In this document: in pieces, positions 22,418-32,090 of the stretch | How positions within the stretch are numbered: position 1 is the first letter of the stretch | Layout of the letters: every line of letters starts with the position of its first letter | Assembly (NCBI RefSeq): GCF_000686805.1 | Contig: NZ_KK366020.1 | Span: 1 to 64,000 of the forward strand | Length of the DNA stretch: 64,000 nucleotides | DNA from: Bacillus sp. UNC41MFS5 | Lineage (GTDB): Bacteria > Bacillota > Bacilli > Bacillales_B > DSM-18226 | Direction of reading: 5' to 3' | Made by a program: the position numbers and the translations under genes | Notes under the pieces: model-generated | Told to the model about the DNA's origin: nothing | Database searches by the model: none | Seen by the model: only the letters and a program-made list of their open reading frames with translations

Positions 22418-24409
22418 GTGGCACAAATACGTCAAGCAGCATGTCCATTAAATTGCTGGGATAGCTGCGGATTTCATGTAACAGTCGAAAATAATCGCGT
22501 CACAAAAGTCGAAGGAGATCCCTCTCATCCAATCACCCAAGGAAAAATTTGTGGGCGGGGACGGATGCTTGAAACAAGGACAAATTCCGGGCAGCGGTTG
22601 CTGCATCCATTAAAAAAAATCAACGGCCAATTCGAGCAAATCTCTTGGGAGCAGGCACTGAATGAGATAGCGGATAAACTCAGGGACATAAAAGAAACAC
22701 ACGGATCAACGGCCGTTTTACACAGCCATGACTATGCAAATAATGGATTATTAAAAAACCTCGACCAGCGTTTCTTCAATTGCTACGGCGGTGTTACTGA
22801 GCTTTACGGTTCACTTTGCTGGGGGGCAGGCATTGAAGCGCAGCAATGGGATTTCGGGAATGCTTATAGCCATGGACCTGATGATGTTTACAATAGTAAA
22901 AATATTATCGTCTGGGGACGCAATGTTGCCCGTACGAATATGCACTTTTACGAAAAGCTGCTAAAGGCGAAAAAACGCGGTGCAAAACTGTTTGTAATTG
23001 ATCCCATTTTTAATGCCACAGCAAAAATTGCTGATGAATATATCTCGATTAAACCTGGAATGGATGGGTTATTAGCAGCAGGAATTATCAAAGAGTTGCT
23101 TCGCTTAAGGGTAGAGGATCGGAAGTTTATTGAGGAATCGACCGTTGGCTTTGAGAATGTGCATCAACTCCTGGGCAGTGTTACTTTAGAAGAAATAAGT
23201 GAAATGACTGAAGTGCCTTGTGAAGTGATGACCCACTTAGCGCATGTCTATGCGGACAAACCCACTGCAACGTTCATGGGCCTTGGCTTGCAACGTTATC
23301 AAAATGGAGGCAATACGATTCGGCTGATAGATGCCCTTGTCGCATGCAGCGGAAATATTGGTATTGCGGGCGGAGGCGCCAATTATGCGAACCTTCAAGT
23401 GGGCCAGAGTTTTGTGTTTGAGGAGTTAACCCTCCCTCATCGCAGGCAAAATCAGCGCCAGTTTTCCATTATGAAACAGGCCGAAGAAGTGCTGAAAGCA
23501 ACAAATCCAGAAATACAAATGATTGTTGTCACATGCGGGAATCCAGTCACGCAGGTGCCTGACACCAAAGTGGTTGAAGAAGCCTTCTCATCTGTAGGAA
23601 CATTAGTGGTAATTGATCAATTCATGACAGATACTGCTCAGCTTGCTGATTATGTGTTACCAACAACTACAGCTTTTGAAGAAGAGGATATTTATTATTC
23701 TTCGATGTACCATCATTATGTGAATTATGGACCGAAGTTGGTATCCGCACCAGGTGAAGCCAAACCCGACTTATGGATTTGGACAGAATTAGCGAAACGG
23801 CTTGGTTTTGGGGCTGATTTTGATTTTACACGAAAACAATTCCTTCAGATGGGCTTTCAGGCATTGGATAGAAAGGGTGTTTCACTGGATACGTTAATGG
23901 AACATCATACGCTAGAGTTGCCGGTCACAGCAGTCCCATGGCAGGACCGAAAGTTTACTACTCCTAGCGGCAAGTATGAATTTACAGCACGGACTGGTCA
24001 TGAACGGTTAACCTTAGCTGTACCGGAGGAGTCTAGGTGGAGGAATCCACAGTTGGCTGAAAAGTACCCTTATAATTTGCTGACGATTCATCCGATGCGT
24101 TCCAATCACTCGCAGAACTATCATCTGTTAGGTGGAAATTTGAGGTTGAAAGTCGAAGTGGCTCAAAATATTGCGGATGATCTCGGTTTGCAAAAAGATG
24201 ACATGGTAAGAGTTTGGAATGATCGCGGCTTCGTTACAGGCTATCTTTCCATCCTGCCATCCTGCCATCCGAATACGATTAATATCGATGAAGGCATATG
24301 GAAGAAGTTTGGCGGTTCGGTGAATCACCTGACATCAAGCAGTGAATCCGATAATGGAATGGGAAGCACGTTATATGATTGTCTCGTTAATATCGAAAAA
24401 ATAAACTAA
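22418..24409 (+). CDS. yyaE: molybdopterin oxidoreductase family protein (YyaE-like)
   Basis: 663 aa. The N-terminal 4Fe-4S site is CPLNCWDSCGFHV...GKICGRG. The molybdopterin-binding domains include WGRNVARTNMH, VIDPIFNATAKIADEYI, and a C-terminal dinucleotide-binding domain beginning NLLTIHPMRSNHSQNYHLLG. B. subtilis has yyaE here next to ychF (yyaF). The substrate is unknown. GTG at 22418 is preferred over GTG at 22409 because AGGGGGTG is then properly spaced. No molybdopterin biosynthesis gene is in the window. Confidence 0.9.
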   Translation: MAQIRQAACPLNCWDSCGFHVTVENNRVTKVEGDPSHPITQGKICGRGRMLETRTNSGQRLLHPLKKINGQFEQISWEQALNEIADKLRDIKETHGSTAVLHSHDYANNGLLKNLDQRFFNCYGGVTELYGSLCWGAGIEAQQWDFGNAYSHGPDDVYNSKNIIVWGRNVARTNMHFYEKLLKAKKRGAKLFVIDPIFNATAKIADEYISIKPGMDGLLAAGIIKELLRLRVEDRKFIEESTVGFENVHQLLGSVTLEEISEMTEVPCEVMTHLAHVYADKPTATFMGLGLQRYQNGGNTIRLIDALVACSGNIGIAGGGANYANLQVGQSFVFEELTLPHRRQNQRQFSIMKQAEEVLKATNPEIQMIVVTCGNPVTQVPDTKVVEEAFSSVGTLVVIDQFMTDTAQLADYVLPTTTAFEEEDIYYSSMYHHYVNYGPKLVSAPGEAKPDLWIWTELAKRLGFGADFDFTRKQFLQMGFQALDRKGVSLDTLMEHHTLELPVTAVPWQDRKFTTPSGKYEFTARTGHERLTLAVPEESRWRNPQLAEKYPYNLLTIHPMRSNHSQNYHLLGGNLRLKVEVAQNIADDLGLQKDDMVRVWNDRGFVTGYLSILPSCHPNTINIDEGIWKKFGGSVNHLTSSSESDNGMGSTLYDCLVNIEKIN

Positions 24410-24440
24410 CTGCCGCAATCATGCGGCAGTTGTCTTTTTT
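24408..24440 (+). terminator. terminator of yyaE
   Basis: AACTGCCGCA / TGCGGCAGTT perfect stem with a TCA-type loop and a T run; it starts at the stop codon. Confidence 0.9.
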
Positions 24441-24533
24441 TATATAAATCTCTATAATTGTGAAAGACTTGTCTTTTTATTATTGGAACTAATTTTATTT
24501 AAAATAGATCTTATTTTTTGAGGAGTGAAATAA

Positions 24534-25634
24534 ATGGCATTAACAGCTGGTATCGTAGGATTGCCGAACGTTGGTAAGTCTACTTTATTTAACGCAATTA
24601 CCCAAGCAGGGGCAGAATCAGCCAATTACCCTTTCTGTACGATTGACCCAAACGTCGGTATCGTTGAGGTACCTGACCACCGTCTCCAAAAATTAACGGA
24701 ACTGGTCCAACCAAAAAAGACCGTTCCAACCGCTTTTGAATTTACTGACATTGCTGGGATTGTTAAAGGAGCAAGCAAAGGGGAAGGTTTAGGGAATAAA
24801 TTCCTCTCACATATCCGCCAGGTTGACGCAATTTGCCAAGTAGTTCGTTGCTTTGCTGATGAAAACATTACCCATGTATCAGGAAAAGTGGATCCAATCG
24901 ATGATATTGAGGTCATCAACTTAGAGTTAATTCTTGCCGACATGGAATCAGTAGAAAAGCGGATTAGCCGCGTCGAAAAATTAGCTAAGCAAAAGGATAA
25001 GGAAGCAGCAGCTGAATTCGAAGTGCTTGCGATGCTGCGTGATGCCTTTGAAGCAGAGAAACCAGCACGTACTGTTGATTTTACTGAAGAGCAAATGAAA
25101 CTTGTCAAAGGACTTCACCTCTTAACGATTAAGCCTGTACTTTATGTGGCTAACGTAAGTGAAGATGATATTGCTGATCCATCTGATAATGAATATGTTC
25201 AACGGGTACGCGAATTTGCGGCTGCCGATAATGCCGAAGTTATCGTTGTTTGTGCAAAAATTGAAGAGGAAATTGCTGAACTCGAAGGTGAAGAAAAGAA
25301 AATGTTCCTTTCAGAGCTAGGGATTGAAGAATCTGGTCTTGATCAGTTAATCCGTGCTGCCTATCATTTATTAGGCTTAGCTACTTATTTTACTGCAGGT
25401 GTTCAAGAAGTTCGCGCCTGGACATTCAGAAAAGGAATGAAAGCTCCGCAATGTGCTGGAGTTATTCACTCTGATTTCGAGCGAGGCTTCATCCGTGCCG
25501 AAACAGTTTCCTATGATGACCTACTAGCTGCCGGCAGTCACACAGCCGCCAAAGAAGCGGGGAAAGTCCGCCTCGAAGGAAAAGAATACGAAGTAAAAGA
25601 CGGCGACGTCATCCACTTCCGTTTTAACGTATAA
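24534..25634 (+). CDS. ychF: redox-regulated ATPase/GTPase YchF
   Basis: 366 aa Obg-related P-loop protein. GLPNVGKSTLFNAITQAG is Walker A. The G4-like site is YVANVSEDD instead of NKxD, the YchF feature linked to ATP preference. It has a coiled-coil segment (residues 130-200) and a C-terminal TGS domain (GVQEVRAWTFRKGMKAPQCAGVIHSDFE). It binds ribosomes. The RBS is TGAGGAGTG. Confidence 0.97.
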   Translation: MALTAGIVGLPNVGKSTLFNAITQAGAESANYPFCTIDPNVGIVEVPDHRLQKLTELVQPKKTVPTAFEFTDIAGIVKGASKGEGLGNKFLSHIRQVDAICQVVRCFADENITHVSGKVDPIDDIEVINLELILADMESVEKRISRVEKLAKQKDKEAAAEFEVLAMLRDAFEAEKPARTVDFTEEQMKLVKGLHLLTIKPVLYVANVSEDDIADPSDNEYVQRVREFAAADNAEVIVVCAKIEEEIAELEGEEKKMFLSELGIEESGLDQLIRAAYHLLGLATYFTAGVQEVRAWTFRKGMKAPQCAGVIHSDFERGFIRAETVSYDDLLAAGSHTAAKEAGKVRLEGKEYEVKDGDVIHFRFNV

Positions 25635-25640
25635 TAGTTC

Positions 25641-25670
25641 AAGCTCTGCACACTTTGCAGAGCTTTTATT
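25641..25670 (+). terminator. terminator of ychF
   Basis: AAGCTCTGCA / TGCAGAGCTT stem with a CACTT-type loop and a T-rich tail. Confidence 0.88.
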
Positions 25671-25737
25671 ATTAGTAAAAAGAACCATGCAAGTATACCA
25701 GCACAAAACTGGAAAAATCTCATTTCTGTGAATGACA

Positions 25738-25766
25738 TTGCAATTATTTTATTTGTATGCTATAAT
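25738..25766 (+). promoter_or_regulatory. promoter of the rpsF-ssbA-rpsR operon
   Basis: TTGCAA (25738-25743) and perfect TATAAT (25761-25766), spacer exactly 17 bp, about 70 bp before the rpsF start. Confidence 0.8.
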
Positions 25767-25792
25767 TTCAACTTGTGAGTAATTAATAATTG

Positions 25793-25828
25793 CTCCTTGC
25801 CCAAACGGGCCGTTTAGACCAAAAGGAG
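25793..25828 (+). promoter_or_regulatory. S6:S18 autoregulatory mRNA leader
   Basis: An outer stem CTCCTT (25793-25798) / AAGGAG (25823-25828) sequesters the rpsF ribosome site. Inside is GCCC-AAAC-GGGC followed by CCG and TTTAGACC. This resembles the described bacterial rpsF leader in which the S6:S18 complex binds a hairpin with a CCG bulge, mimicking its 16S site. The regulatory function is inferred from that match and from both proteins being encoded in this operon. Confidence 0.6.
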
Positions 25829-25837
25829 GTGACTGTG

Positions 25838-26125
25838 ATGAATAAGTACGAAATCATGTACATCATCCGCCCAAATATTGAAGATGAAGCTAAAAAGGCT
25901 CTTGTAGAGCGTTTTAATACAATTCTTCTTGAAAACGGTGCGGAAACTGCTGAAACAAAGGATTGGGGTAAGCGTCGTTTAGCATATGAAATCAACGATT
26001 TCCGCGACGGATACTACGAAATCACTAAAACAACATCTTCAGCTGCTGCAGTACAAGAATTTTCTCGTCTTGCAAAAATCAGCGAAGATATCATTCGCCA
26101 CTTAGTAATTAGAGAAGACGCTTAA
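25838..26125 (+). CDS. rpsF: 30S ribosomal protein S6
   Basis: 95 aa. [13 protein letters not shown] is the standard S6 start; the core [27 protein letters not shown] is conserved. The frame is open 16 codons further upstream through the leader structure, but AAAGGAGGTGA is spaced for this ATG. First gene of rpsF-ssbA-rpsR. Confidence 0.98.
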   Translation: MNKYEIMYIIRPNIEDEAKKALVERFNTILLENGAETAETKDWGKRRLAYEINDFRDGYYEITKTTSSAAAVQEFSRLAKISEDIIRHLVIREDA

Positions 26126-26143
26126 TATAGATCTTGGTAGAAA

Positions 26144-26159
26144 TGTTTCACGTGGAACA
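26144..26159 (-). other. parS: parS site between rpsF and ssbA
   Basis: TGTTTCACGTGGAACA on the plus strand; the reverse strand reads TGTTCCACGTGAAACA, a full match to the B. subtilis parS consensus. It fills the short untranslated gap in this operon. Confidence 0.95.
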
Positions 26160-26188
26160 TTTTTCCAAATAAAAAGGAGTTGATTCTG

Positions 26189-26707
26189 ATGATGAATCGT
26201 GTCGTACTTGTTGGCCGTTTAACAAAAGATCCTGATTTGCGTTATACACCAAATGGGGTCCCTGTTGCTACCTTTACTTTAGCAGTTAACCGTACATTTT
26301 CTAATCAGCAAGGTGAACGTGAAGCAGACTTTATAAACTGTGTGATTTGGCGTAAACCAGCTGAAAATGTCGCGAACTTCTTGAAAAAAGGAAGCCTCGC
26401 AGGTGTCGATGGCCGAATTCAAACCCGCAACTATGAAGGACAAGATGGTAAACGTGTCTATGTTACAGAGGTTCAAGCAGAAAGTGTTCAGTTCTTAGAA
26501 CCTAGAAACGCATCTGGCGGCGGTGGAAGAAGCGATTACGACCAATTCGGTGCTCCACCAAGGGAACCACAAGGTAATTCTTATGGCGGTGGCAATCAGA
26601 ATCAACGTCAAAATCAAAACACGAATAAAGGTTACACAAGAATGGACGAGGATCCGTTTGCTGGTAATGGTCAAATTGATATTTCCGATGACGACCTTCC
26701 ATTCTAA
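26189..26707 (+). CDS. ssbA: single-stranded DNA-binding protein SsbA
   Basis: 172 aa. The OB fold is at residues 1-110 ([45 protein letters not shown]). Next is a glycine/asparagine/glutamine-rich linker (about 112-155), then the acidic tail ISDDDLPF that recruits replication and repair partners. Two adjacent ATG codons (26189 and 26192) are possible; AAAAAGGAG is nearest to a normal spacing for 26189. Confidence 0.97.
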   Translation: MMNRVVLVGRLTKDPDLRYTPNGVPVATFTLAVNRTFSNQQGEREADFINCVIWRKPAENVANFLKKGSLAGVDGRIQTRNYEGQDGKRVYVTEVQAESVQFLEPRNASGGGGRSDYDQFGAPPREPQGNSYGGGNQNQRQNQNTNKGYTRMDEDPFAGNGQIDISDDDLPF

Positions 26708-26757
26708 CCAACCTTAATTGAACGATAATATCAATATTGAAAAAGGAGGGAATTTTC

Positions 26758-26997
26758 ATGGCAGGAGGACGTAAAGGCGGTCGCGCAAAACGTCGTAAAG
26801 TGTGCTATTTCACTTCAAATGGTATCTCTAAAATCGACTATAAAGATGTAGATCTACTTAAGAAATTTATCTCTGAGCGTGGAAAGATTTTACCACGTCG
26901 TGTAACTGGTACTAGCGCTAAATACCAACGTAAATTAACAGTTGCAATCAAACGTTCACGTCAAATGGCATTACTTCCATTTGTTGCAGGTGAATAA
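26758..26997 (+). CDS. rpsR: 30S ribosomal protein S18
   Basis: 79 aa basic protein. [18 protein letters not shown], then [26 protein letters not shown], is classic S18. The ATG follows AAAGGAGGGAA; an upstream in-frame ATG has no ribosome site. Its partner S6 is encoded in the same operon, consistent with feedback on the leader at 25793-25828. Confidence 0.98.
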   Translation: MAGGRKGGRAKRRKVCYFTSNGISKIDYKDVDLLKKFISERGKILPRRVTGTSAKYQRKLTVAIKRSRQMALLPFVAGE

Positions 26998-27007
26998 TAA
27001 ATAGATG

Positions 27008-27044
27008 AAAAAGGCAGTAAGGGTTCTCCCTGCTGCCTTTTTCT
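27008..27044 (+). terminator. terminator of rpsF-ssbA-rpsR
   Basis: AAAAAGGCAG / CTGCCTTTTT stem, with an inner AGGG/CCCT pairing, then T-rich DNA. Confidence 0.88.
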
Positions 27045-27122
27045 TATACTCGTAAACTTGTGTCGAAATGAATATCTCGGGTAAAATAAAGATTAGTGTT
27101 GTAAATGTTTAGGGGTGAAAGT

Positions 27123-28067
27123 GTGAAAGATGTACGCAAGTTAACGGAGGGTGCTATCCTTTTGGCGGCTTTTGCTGCGCTGCTATTAATAAGCATTTAC
27201 GTTCCCGTTGTTGGGGCGATTGTAAACCTGGTATTGCCGCTTCCATTTATTATCTTTGCTTTTAAAAATAGTCTGAAACTGATTGCCGCTTTCGTGGTAG
27301 CAGCCATTTTTATTTCGTTTATTGCCGGTTCGTTGATGGGGTTAGGTTTTATGCTTATTTATGGGTTGGCTGGTGTGCTGATAGGTTATTTGCTCCAAAA
27401 AGGCAAGAGTCGGACGTTCATACTGATCGCTAATTCGCTCACGCTTCTGGTTGGTCTAGTCATTATGTATGGTGTCGTCGTTGCTTTTATGAAAATAGAT
27501 ATTATCCATGAACTAACAGTGGCCTTAAATGAATCAGTTAAAGCCTCTGAGGAAATGCTGAAGGCAATGGGTAGAGAAGACCAACTTGAACGTATAAAAG
27601 AGCAAAATGCCCTCATGCTAAAACAAATCACAACGCTAGCTCCAAGTGCGCTTATTTTTGCATCTGTGTTGCTAACTTTTATGATCCAATGGGTTTGTTT
27701 TCCGATTGCCAAGAGATTTGGAGTGAATGTGCAGCCATGGGGCCATTTTCGAAATCTTGACCTCCCTAAAAGTCTTTTGTGGTACTATTTAATTTCCTTG
27801 GGAGCAATGCTCTTATTTCAGCCACAGGAGGGAACTTACATATATTCTGCTTTAGTCAATGCCAGATCGGTATTAGAGACGTTTATCCTCTTGCAGGGAG
27901 TTGCGCTTTTATTTTTTCTTTTCCACCAAAAGTCCATTGCGAAGGGACTTGGCGTGTTTGTAGTAATTCTTACTTTCATGATTCCGTTGGTCCGTTATAT
28001 AATAATGTTATTAGGCATTACTGATTTAGGCTTTAACTTTCGGAAGCAATTTGAAAAGAAAGAGTAA
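27123..28067 (+). CDS. yybS: YybS family membrane protein (DUF2232)
   Basis: 314 aa with about eight hydrophobic segments. VRKLTEGAILLAAFAALLL at the start and WVCFPIAKRFGVNVQPWGHFRNLDLPKSLLWYYLIS in the middle fit the YybS/DUF2232 family, always next to gdpP in Bacilli. The function is unproven; some relatives resemble substrate-binding transport components. The start is GTG at 27123, spaced from AGGGGTG; an ATG six codons earlier overlaps that site. Confidence 0.9.
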   Translation: MKDVRKLTEGAILLAAFAALLLISIYVPVVGAIVNLVLPLPFIIFAFKNSLKLIAAFVVAAIFISFIAGSLMGLGFMLIYGLAGVLIGYLLQKGKSRTFILIANSLTLLVGLVIMYGVVVAFMKIDIIHELTVALNESVKASEEMLKAMGREDQLERIKEQNALMLKQITTLAPSALIFASVLLTFMIQWVCFPIAKRFGVNVQPWGHFRNLDLPKSLLWYYLISLGAMLLFQPQEGTYIYSALVNARSVLETFILLQGVALLFFLFHQKSIAKGLGVFVVILTFMIPLVRYIIMLLGITDLGFNFRKQFEKKE

Positions 28068-28092
28068 GATTCACGACTAGGAGCTGAAAATT

Positions 28093-30066
28093 TTGCCTGC
28101 ATTTTTAGAAAAGCGGTCCATTCGTTACCCTTTTTATGGGTTAATTGCTGTCACAGTGGTACTGCTCATTGTCCTGTATTTATATAACAGGATATTAAGT
28201 GTAGCAGGGCTATTATTAATGTTTTTCCCTATTTACTATATGTTTATGGTCGATCGGCGCCAACGAAAAGAAATGGAAGAGTATATCTCAACTCTTTCCT
28301 ACCGCGTAAAACGAGTTGGTGAAGAGGCGCTGATGGAAATGCCAATCGGGATTATGCTCATTAATGATGAGTATTATATTGAGTGGACCAATCCATTCCT
28401 GGCCTCTTGTTTTGATCAGGATACCTTGGTGGGAAGATCACTGTATGATGTCGCCGATACCCTGATACCGCTAATTAAACAGGAAGTAGAAACAGAGATT
28501 ATTACCCTTCATGAACGGAAATTCCGCGTCATCCATAGACGTGAGGAACGGCTCTTATACTTTTTTGATGTGACAGAACAAAAAGAAATCGAGAAAATGT
28601 ATCACAATGACAGGACGGTTATTTCAATTATCTTTTTAGATAATTATGATGACCTTACCCAGGGAATGGATGACCAAATGCGTGGCAGCATCAATAATTT
28701 GGTGACGTCTATCCTTAATAAATGGGCCCAAGATAATGGGATATTTTTAAAAAGAATTTCCTCCGAGCGGTTTATTGCTGTGTTCAGTGAAGGAATTCTC
28801 CAAAAGCTAGAAAAAGGGAAATTTACTATTCTTGATGAAGTCAGAGAAATGACTTCTAAGCAAAATGTATCATTTACCTTAAGTATTGGTGTCGGAACTG
28901 GAGTAACTTCCCTGCCAGAATTAGGTGGGTTAGCCCAATCAAGCTTGGACTTGGCCTTAGGCAGAGGCGGAGACCAAGTAGCGATTAAATTGCAAAGCGG
29001 TAAGGTGAAGTTTTATGGCGGCAAAACCAATCCAATTGAAAAGCGCACGAGAGTCAGAGCACGAGTGATTTCACATGCCTTAAGGGATTTAATTATCGCC
29101 AGTGATAAAGTGATTATCATGGGTCATAAAAATCCGGACATGGATTCGATTGGTGCCAGCATTGGTATCTTTAAAGTTGCACAAATGAATCAGAAAGATG
29201 CCTATATCGTTGTCAACACGCAGGACATGGAAAATGGAGTTAAACGGTTAATGGCAGAAATACGACAGCAAGAGCAGTTGTTTGCCCACTTTATTGGATC
29301 AGAAGAGGCGCTGGAAATTGCTATGGATAAGACCTTACTTGTTGTCGTTGATACGCATAAACCGTCCATGGTCATTGAAGAACGGCTTCTCAATAAAATT
29401 GACAATAAGGTTGTCATTGATCATCATCGCCGCGGTGAAGATTTTATTGCCAATCCCCTCCTTGTTTATATGGAGCCTTATGCCTCTTCGACATCAGAAC
29501 TAGTGACAGAGTTCCTTGAATATCAGCCAAAACGAGGTAAAATTGAAATGATTGAAGCGACGGCCCTCTTAGCAGGAATCATCGTGGATACCAAAAGCTT
29601 TACCCTCAGAACAGGCTCAAGGACGTTTGATGCGGCCTCCTATCTACGAGCACACGGAGCAGATACCATCCTCGTTCAAAAGTTTTTGAAGGAAGATGTG
29701 GATACATATATTAAGAGGTCCAAGTTAATTGAGTCTGTCATCTTTTACCGCGAAGGGGTTGCCATTGCGAAAGGCACAGAAAATGAGTTCAATGATCAAG
29801 TGATTATTGCCCAAGCAGCAGACACCTTATTAACAATGGATGGTGTGATTGCCTCCTTTGTTATTTCAGCACGCAGTGAAGGCGTGATTGGCATTAGTGC
29901 AAGATCGCTTGGAAACATCAATGTCCAAGTCATCATGGAAAGTCTAAAAGGCGGCGGACATCTGACGAACGCAGCCACACAACTGACTGGTTTATCAATT
30001 GCAGAAACAGAAAACCAATTAAAGCTAGCAATAGATGAATATTTTGAAGGAGTGAAAAAGGAATGA
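28093..30066 (+). CDS. gdpP: cyclic-di-AMP phosphodiesterase GdpP
   Basis: 657 aa. Two N-terminal membrane helices (about 13-55), a PAS domain (about 75-155), a degenerate GGDEF domain (about 170-300), then DHH and DHHA1 phosphodiesterase domains. The DHH motifs are [23 protein letters not shown] and [14 protein letters not shown]1 ends [12 protein letters not shown]. It hydrolyses c-di-AMP and so affects potassium handling and cell wall stress. The start is TTG after AGGAGCTG. It overlaps rplI by 4 bp. Confidence 0.96.
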   Translation: MPAFLEKRSIRYPFYGLIAVTVVLLIVLYLYNRILSVAGLLLMFFPIYYMFMVDRRQRKEMEEYISTLSYRVKRVGEEALMEMPIGIMLINDEYYIEWTNPFLASCFDQDTLVGRSLYDVADTLIPLIKQEVETEIITLHERKFRVIHRREERLLYFFDVTEQKEIEKMYHNDRTVISIIFLDNYDDLTQGMDDQMRGSINNLVTSILNKWAQDNGIFLKRISSERFIAVFSEGILQKLEKGKFTILDEVREMTSKQNVSFTLSIGVGTGVTSLPELGGLAQSSLDLALGRGGDQVAIKLQSGKVKFYGGKTNPIEKRTRVRARVISHALRDLIIASDKVIIMGHKNPDMDSIGASIGIFKVAQMNQKDAYIVVNTQDMENGVKRLMAEIRQQEQLFAHFIGSEEALEIAMDKTLLVVVDTHKPSMVIEERLLNKIDNKVVIDHHRRGEDFIANPLLVYMEPYASSTSELVTEFLEYQPKRGKIEMIEATALLAGIIVDTKSFTLRTGSRTFDAASYLRAHGADTILVQKFLKEDVDTYIKRSKLIESVIFYREGVAIAKGTENEFNDQVIIAQAADTLLTMDGVIASFVISARSEGVIGISARSLGNINVQVIMESLKGGGHLTNAATQLTGLSIAETENQLKLAIDEYFEGVKKE

Positions 30067-30512
30067 AAGTAATTTTCTTAAAAGACGTAAAAGGTAAAGG
30101 GAAAAAAGGTGAAGTTAAGAATGTAGCAGACGGTTATGCTCATAATTTCCTTCTTAAACAAGGTTTAGCGAAAGAAGCGAATAATGCCAATATCAGTACG
30201 CTTGATGCTCAAAAGAAGAAGGAAGCAAAGCAAGCAGAGGAAGAATTAGCGGAAGCCCAAAAATTAAAAGAAGTATTGGATCAAATCACGGTTCAATTAA
30301 CTGCTAAAGCAGGTGAAGGCGGCCGCTTATTTGGCTCTATTACAACAAAGCAAATTGCAGAAGAATTACAAAAGAAACATGGGATCAAAATCGATAAACG
30401 TAAGATGGAATTAGCAGATGCAATTCGTACGCTTGGCCATACAAAGGTTCCAGTGAAACTGCATCACGATGTGGTTGCGACATTAACTGTTTCTGTGACT
30501 GAAGTAAAATAA
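30063..30512 (+). CDS. rplI: 50S ribosomal protein L9
   Basis: 149 aa: N-terminal domain [31 protein letters not shown], long connecting helix rich in K/E/A (residues 45-75), and the C-terminal rRNA-binding domain. The start codon overlaps the gdpP stop (ATGA), giving the usual coupling. Confidence 0.98.
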   Translation: MKVIFLKDVKGKGKKGEVKNVADGYAHNFLLKQGLAKEANNANISTLDAQKKKEAKQAEEELAEAQKLKEVLDQITVQLTAKAGEGGRLFGSITTKQIAEELQKKHGIKIDKRKMELADAIRTLGHTKVPVKLHHDVVATLTVSVTEVK

Positions 30513-30572
30513 AAATTTTCCAATGTGAAATGGTTCAGGAACATGATAGAATAGGAAAGTAATCAACGCGAT

Positions 30573-30602
30573 GTGATCGGTTTTAACTGGTCACTTTTTT
30601 CT
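30573..30602 (+). terminator. terminator between rplI and dnaC
   Basis: GTGATC...GGTCAC stem followed by six T; dnaC therefore probably has its own promoter in the next 70 bp, which I could not assign. Confidence 0.75.
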
Positions 30603-30673
30603 TTTGTTTTTAGGGAAATGATAGTTTTTGATAATAATAAATCATCCTCTTCATGATAGGAGGTTTTTGATAT

Positions 30674-32029
30674 ATGAATGACTTATATGCAGATCGCATG
30701 CCACCACAAAATATTGAGGCCGAGCAGGCCGTTTTAGGGGCTATTTTTTTAGAGCCTTCCTCTCTCGTACTAGCTTCTGAAATTTTAATCCCTGAGGATT
30801 TTTATCGTGCGGCCCACCAAAAAATATTTAACGTGATGCTTACTCTTAATGATCAAGGGAAAGCAGTTGACCTTGTAACGGTAACAGAGGAACTTTCAGC
30901 TGCCAAACTGATTGAAGATACAGGCGGAGTTAGTTATTTAGGGGAATTGGCCGCCTCTGTTCCGACGGCTGCTAATATTGAATATTATGCGAGAATAGTA
31001 GAAGAGAAATCCTTACTTAGAAGATTAATTCGCACGGCTACAAATATTGCATCTGATGGATATTCCCGTGAGGATGAGGTTGAGGCGCTTTTAAGTGAAG
31101 CAGAGAAAAATATTATGGCCGTGGCGCAGCGAAAGAATGCCGGTGCTTTCCATAATATTAAAGATGTACTTGTTCGGACGTATGACAATATTGAGGAAAT
31201 GCACAACCGCGTCGGAGACATTACGGGGATTTCCACCGGATTCGCTGAACTAGACCGAATGACAGCTGGATTCCAGCGAAATGATTTAATCATTGTTGGA
31301 GCCCGTCCTTCCGTGGGTAAAACGGCCTTCGCCTTAAACATCGCAGCCAATGTAGCGACAAAAACGGGTGAAAATGTAGCGATTTTTAGTCTTGAGATGG
31401 GTGCCGAACAGCTGGTTATGCGTATGCTCTGTTCGGAAGGAAACATCGATGCCCAGCGGCTTCGTACCGGTTCCCTTACTGATGAAGATTGGGGCAAGTT
31501 GACGATGGCGATGGGAAGTCTTTCGAATTCAGGGATTTTTATTGATGATACGCCAGGGGTTCGCATCAGTGATATTCGTTCGAAATGCCGTCGCTTGCAG
31601 CAAGAGCATGGTTTAGGGATGATCCTAATCGATTACTTGCAGCTAATTTTAGGAAGCGGCCGTTCAGGTGAGAACCGTCAGCAGGAAGTTTCCGAGATCT
31701 CTCGTTCCTTAAAGCAGTTAGCCCGTGAACTGAAAGTACCGGTTATTGCCCTTTCTCAGCTATCCCGTGGTGTGGAACAGCGTCAAGATAAGCGTCCGAT
31801 GATGTCCGATATTCGTGAATCAGGGAGTATCGAGCAGGATGCCGATATCGTAGCGTTCTTGTATCGTGATGACTACTATGATAAGGAATCAGAGAATAAG
31901 AACATCATTGAAATCATTATAGCTAAGCAGCGTAATGGTCCAACGGGAACGGTATCGTTGGCCTTTGTAAAAGAATACAATAAGTTCGTCAACCTCGAGA
32001 CAAGGTATGAAGATGCTCCAGGTGCGTAG
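30674..32029 (+). CDS. dnaC: replicative DNA helicase DnaC (DnaB family)
   Basis: 451 aa hexameric 5'-3' helicase. The N-terminal collar domain is PPQNIEAEQAVLGAIFLEP. The RecA-like core has Walker A GARPSVGKTAFALNIA, SLEMGAEQLVMRML, Walker B GMILIDYLQLI and QLSRGVEQRQDKRPMMSDIRESGSIEQDAD. Bacillus names this gene dnaC; it equals E. coli dnaB. The RBS is TAGGAGG. Confidence 0.97.
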   Translation: MNDLYADRMPPQNIEAEQAVLGAIFLEPSSLVLASEILIPEDFYRAAHQKIFNVMLTLNDQGKAVDLVTVTEELSAAKLIEDTGGVSYLGELAASVPTAANIEYYARIVEEKSLLRRLIRTATNIASDGYSREDEVEALLSEAEKNIMAVAQRKNAGAFHNIKDVLVRTYDNIEEMHNRVGDITGISTGFAELDRMTAGFQRNDLIIVGARPSVGKTAFALNIAANVATKTGENVAIFSLEMGAEQLVMRMLCSEGNIDAQRLRTGSLTDEDWGKLTMAMGSLSNSGIFIDDTPGVRISDIRSKCRRLQQEHGLGMILIDYLQLILGSGRSGENRQQEVSEISRSLKQLARELKVPVIALSQLSRGVEQRQDKRPMMSDIRESGSIEQDADIVAFLYRDDYYDKESENKNIIEIIIAKQRNGPTGTVSLAFVKEYNKFVNLETRYEDAPGA

Positions 32030-32062
32030 TGGCTAGCCAAATTTATTTGGCTAGCCTTTTTT
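32030..32062 (+). terminator. terminator of dnaC
   Basis: TGGCTAGCCAAAT / ATTTGGCTAGCC stem followed by a run of T. Confidence 0.9.
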
Positions 32063-32090
32063 GCTGGTACCTCGTGAAGGCAGAAAAAAG

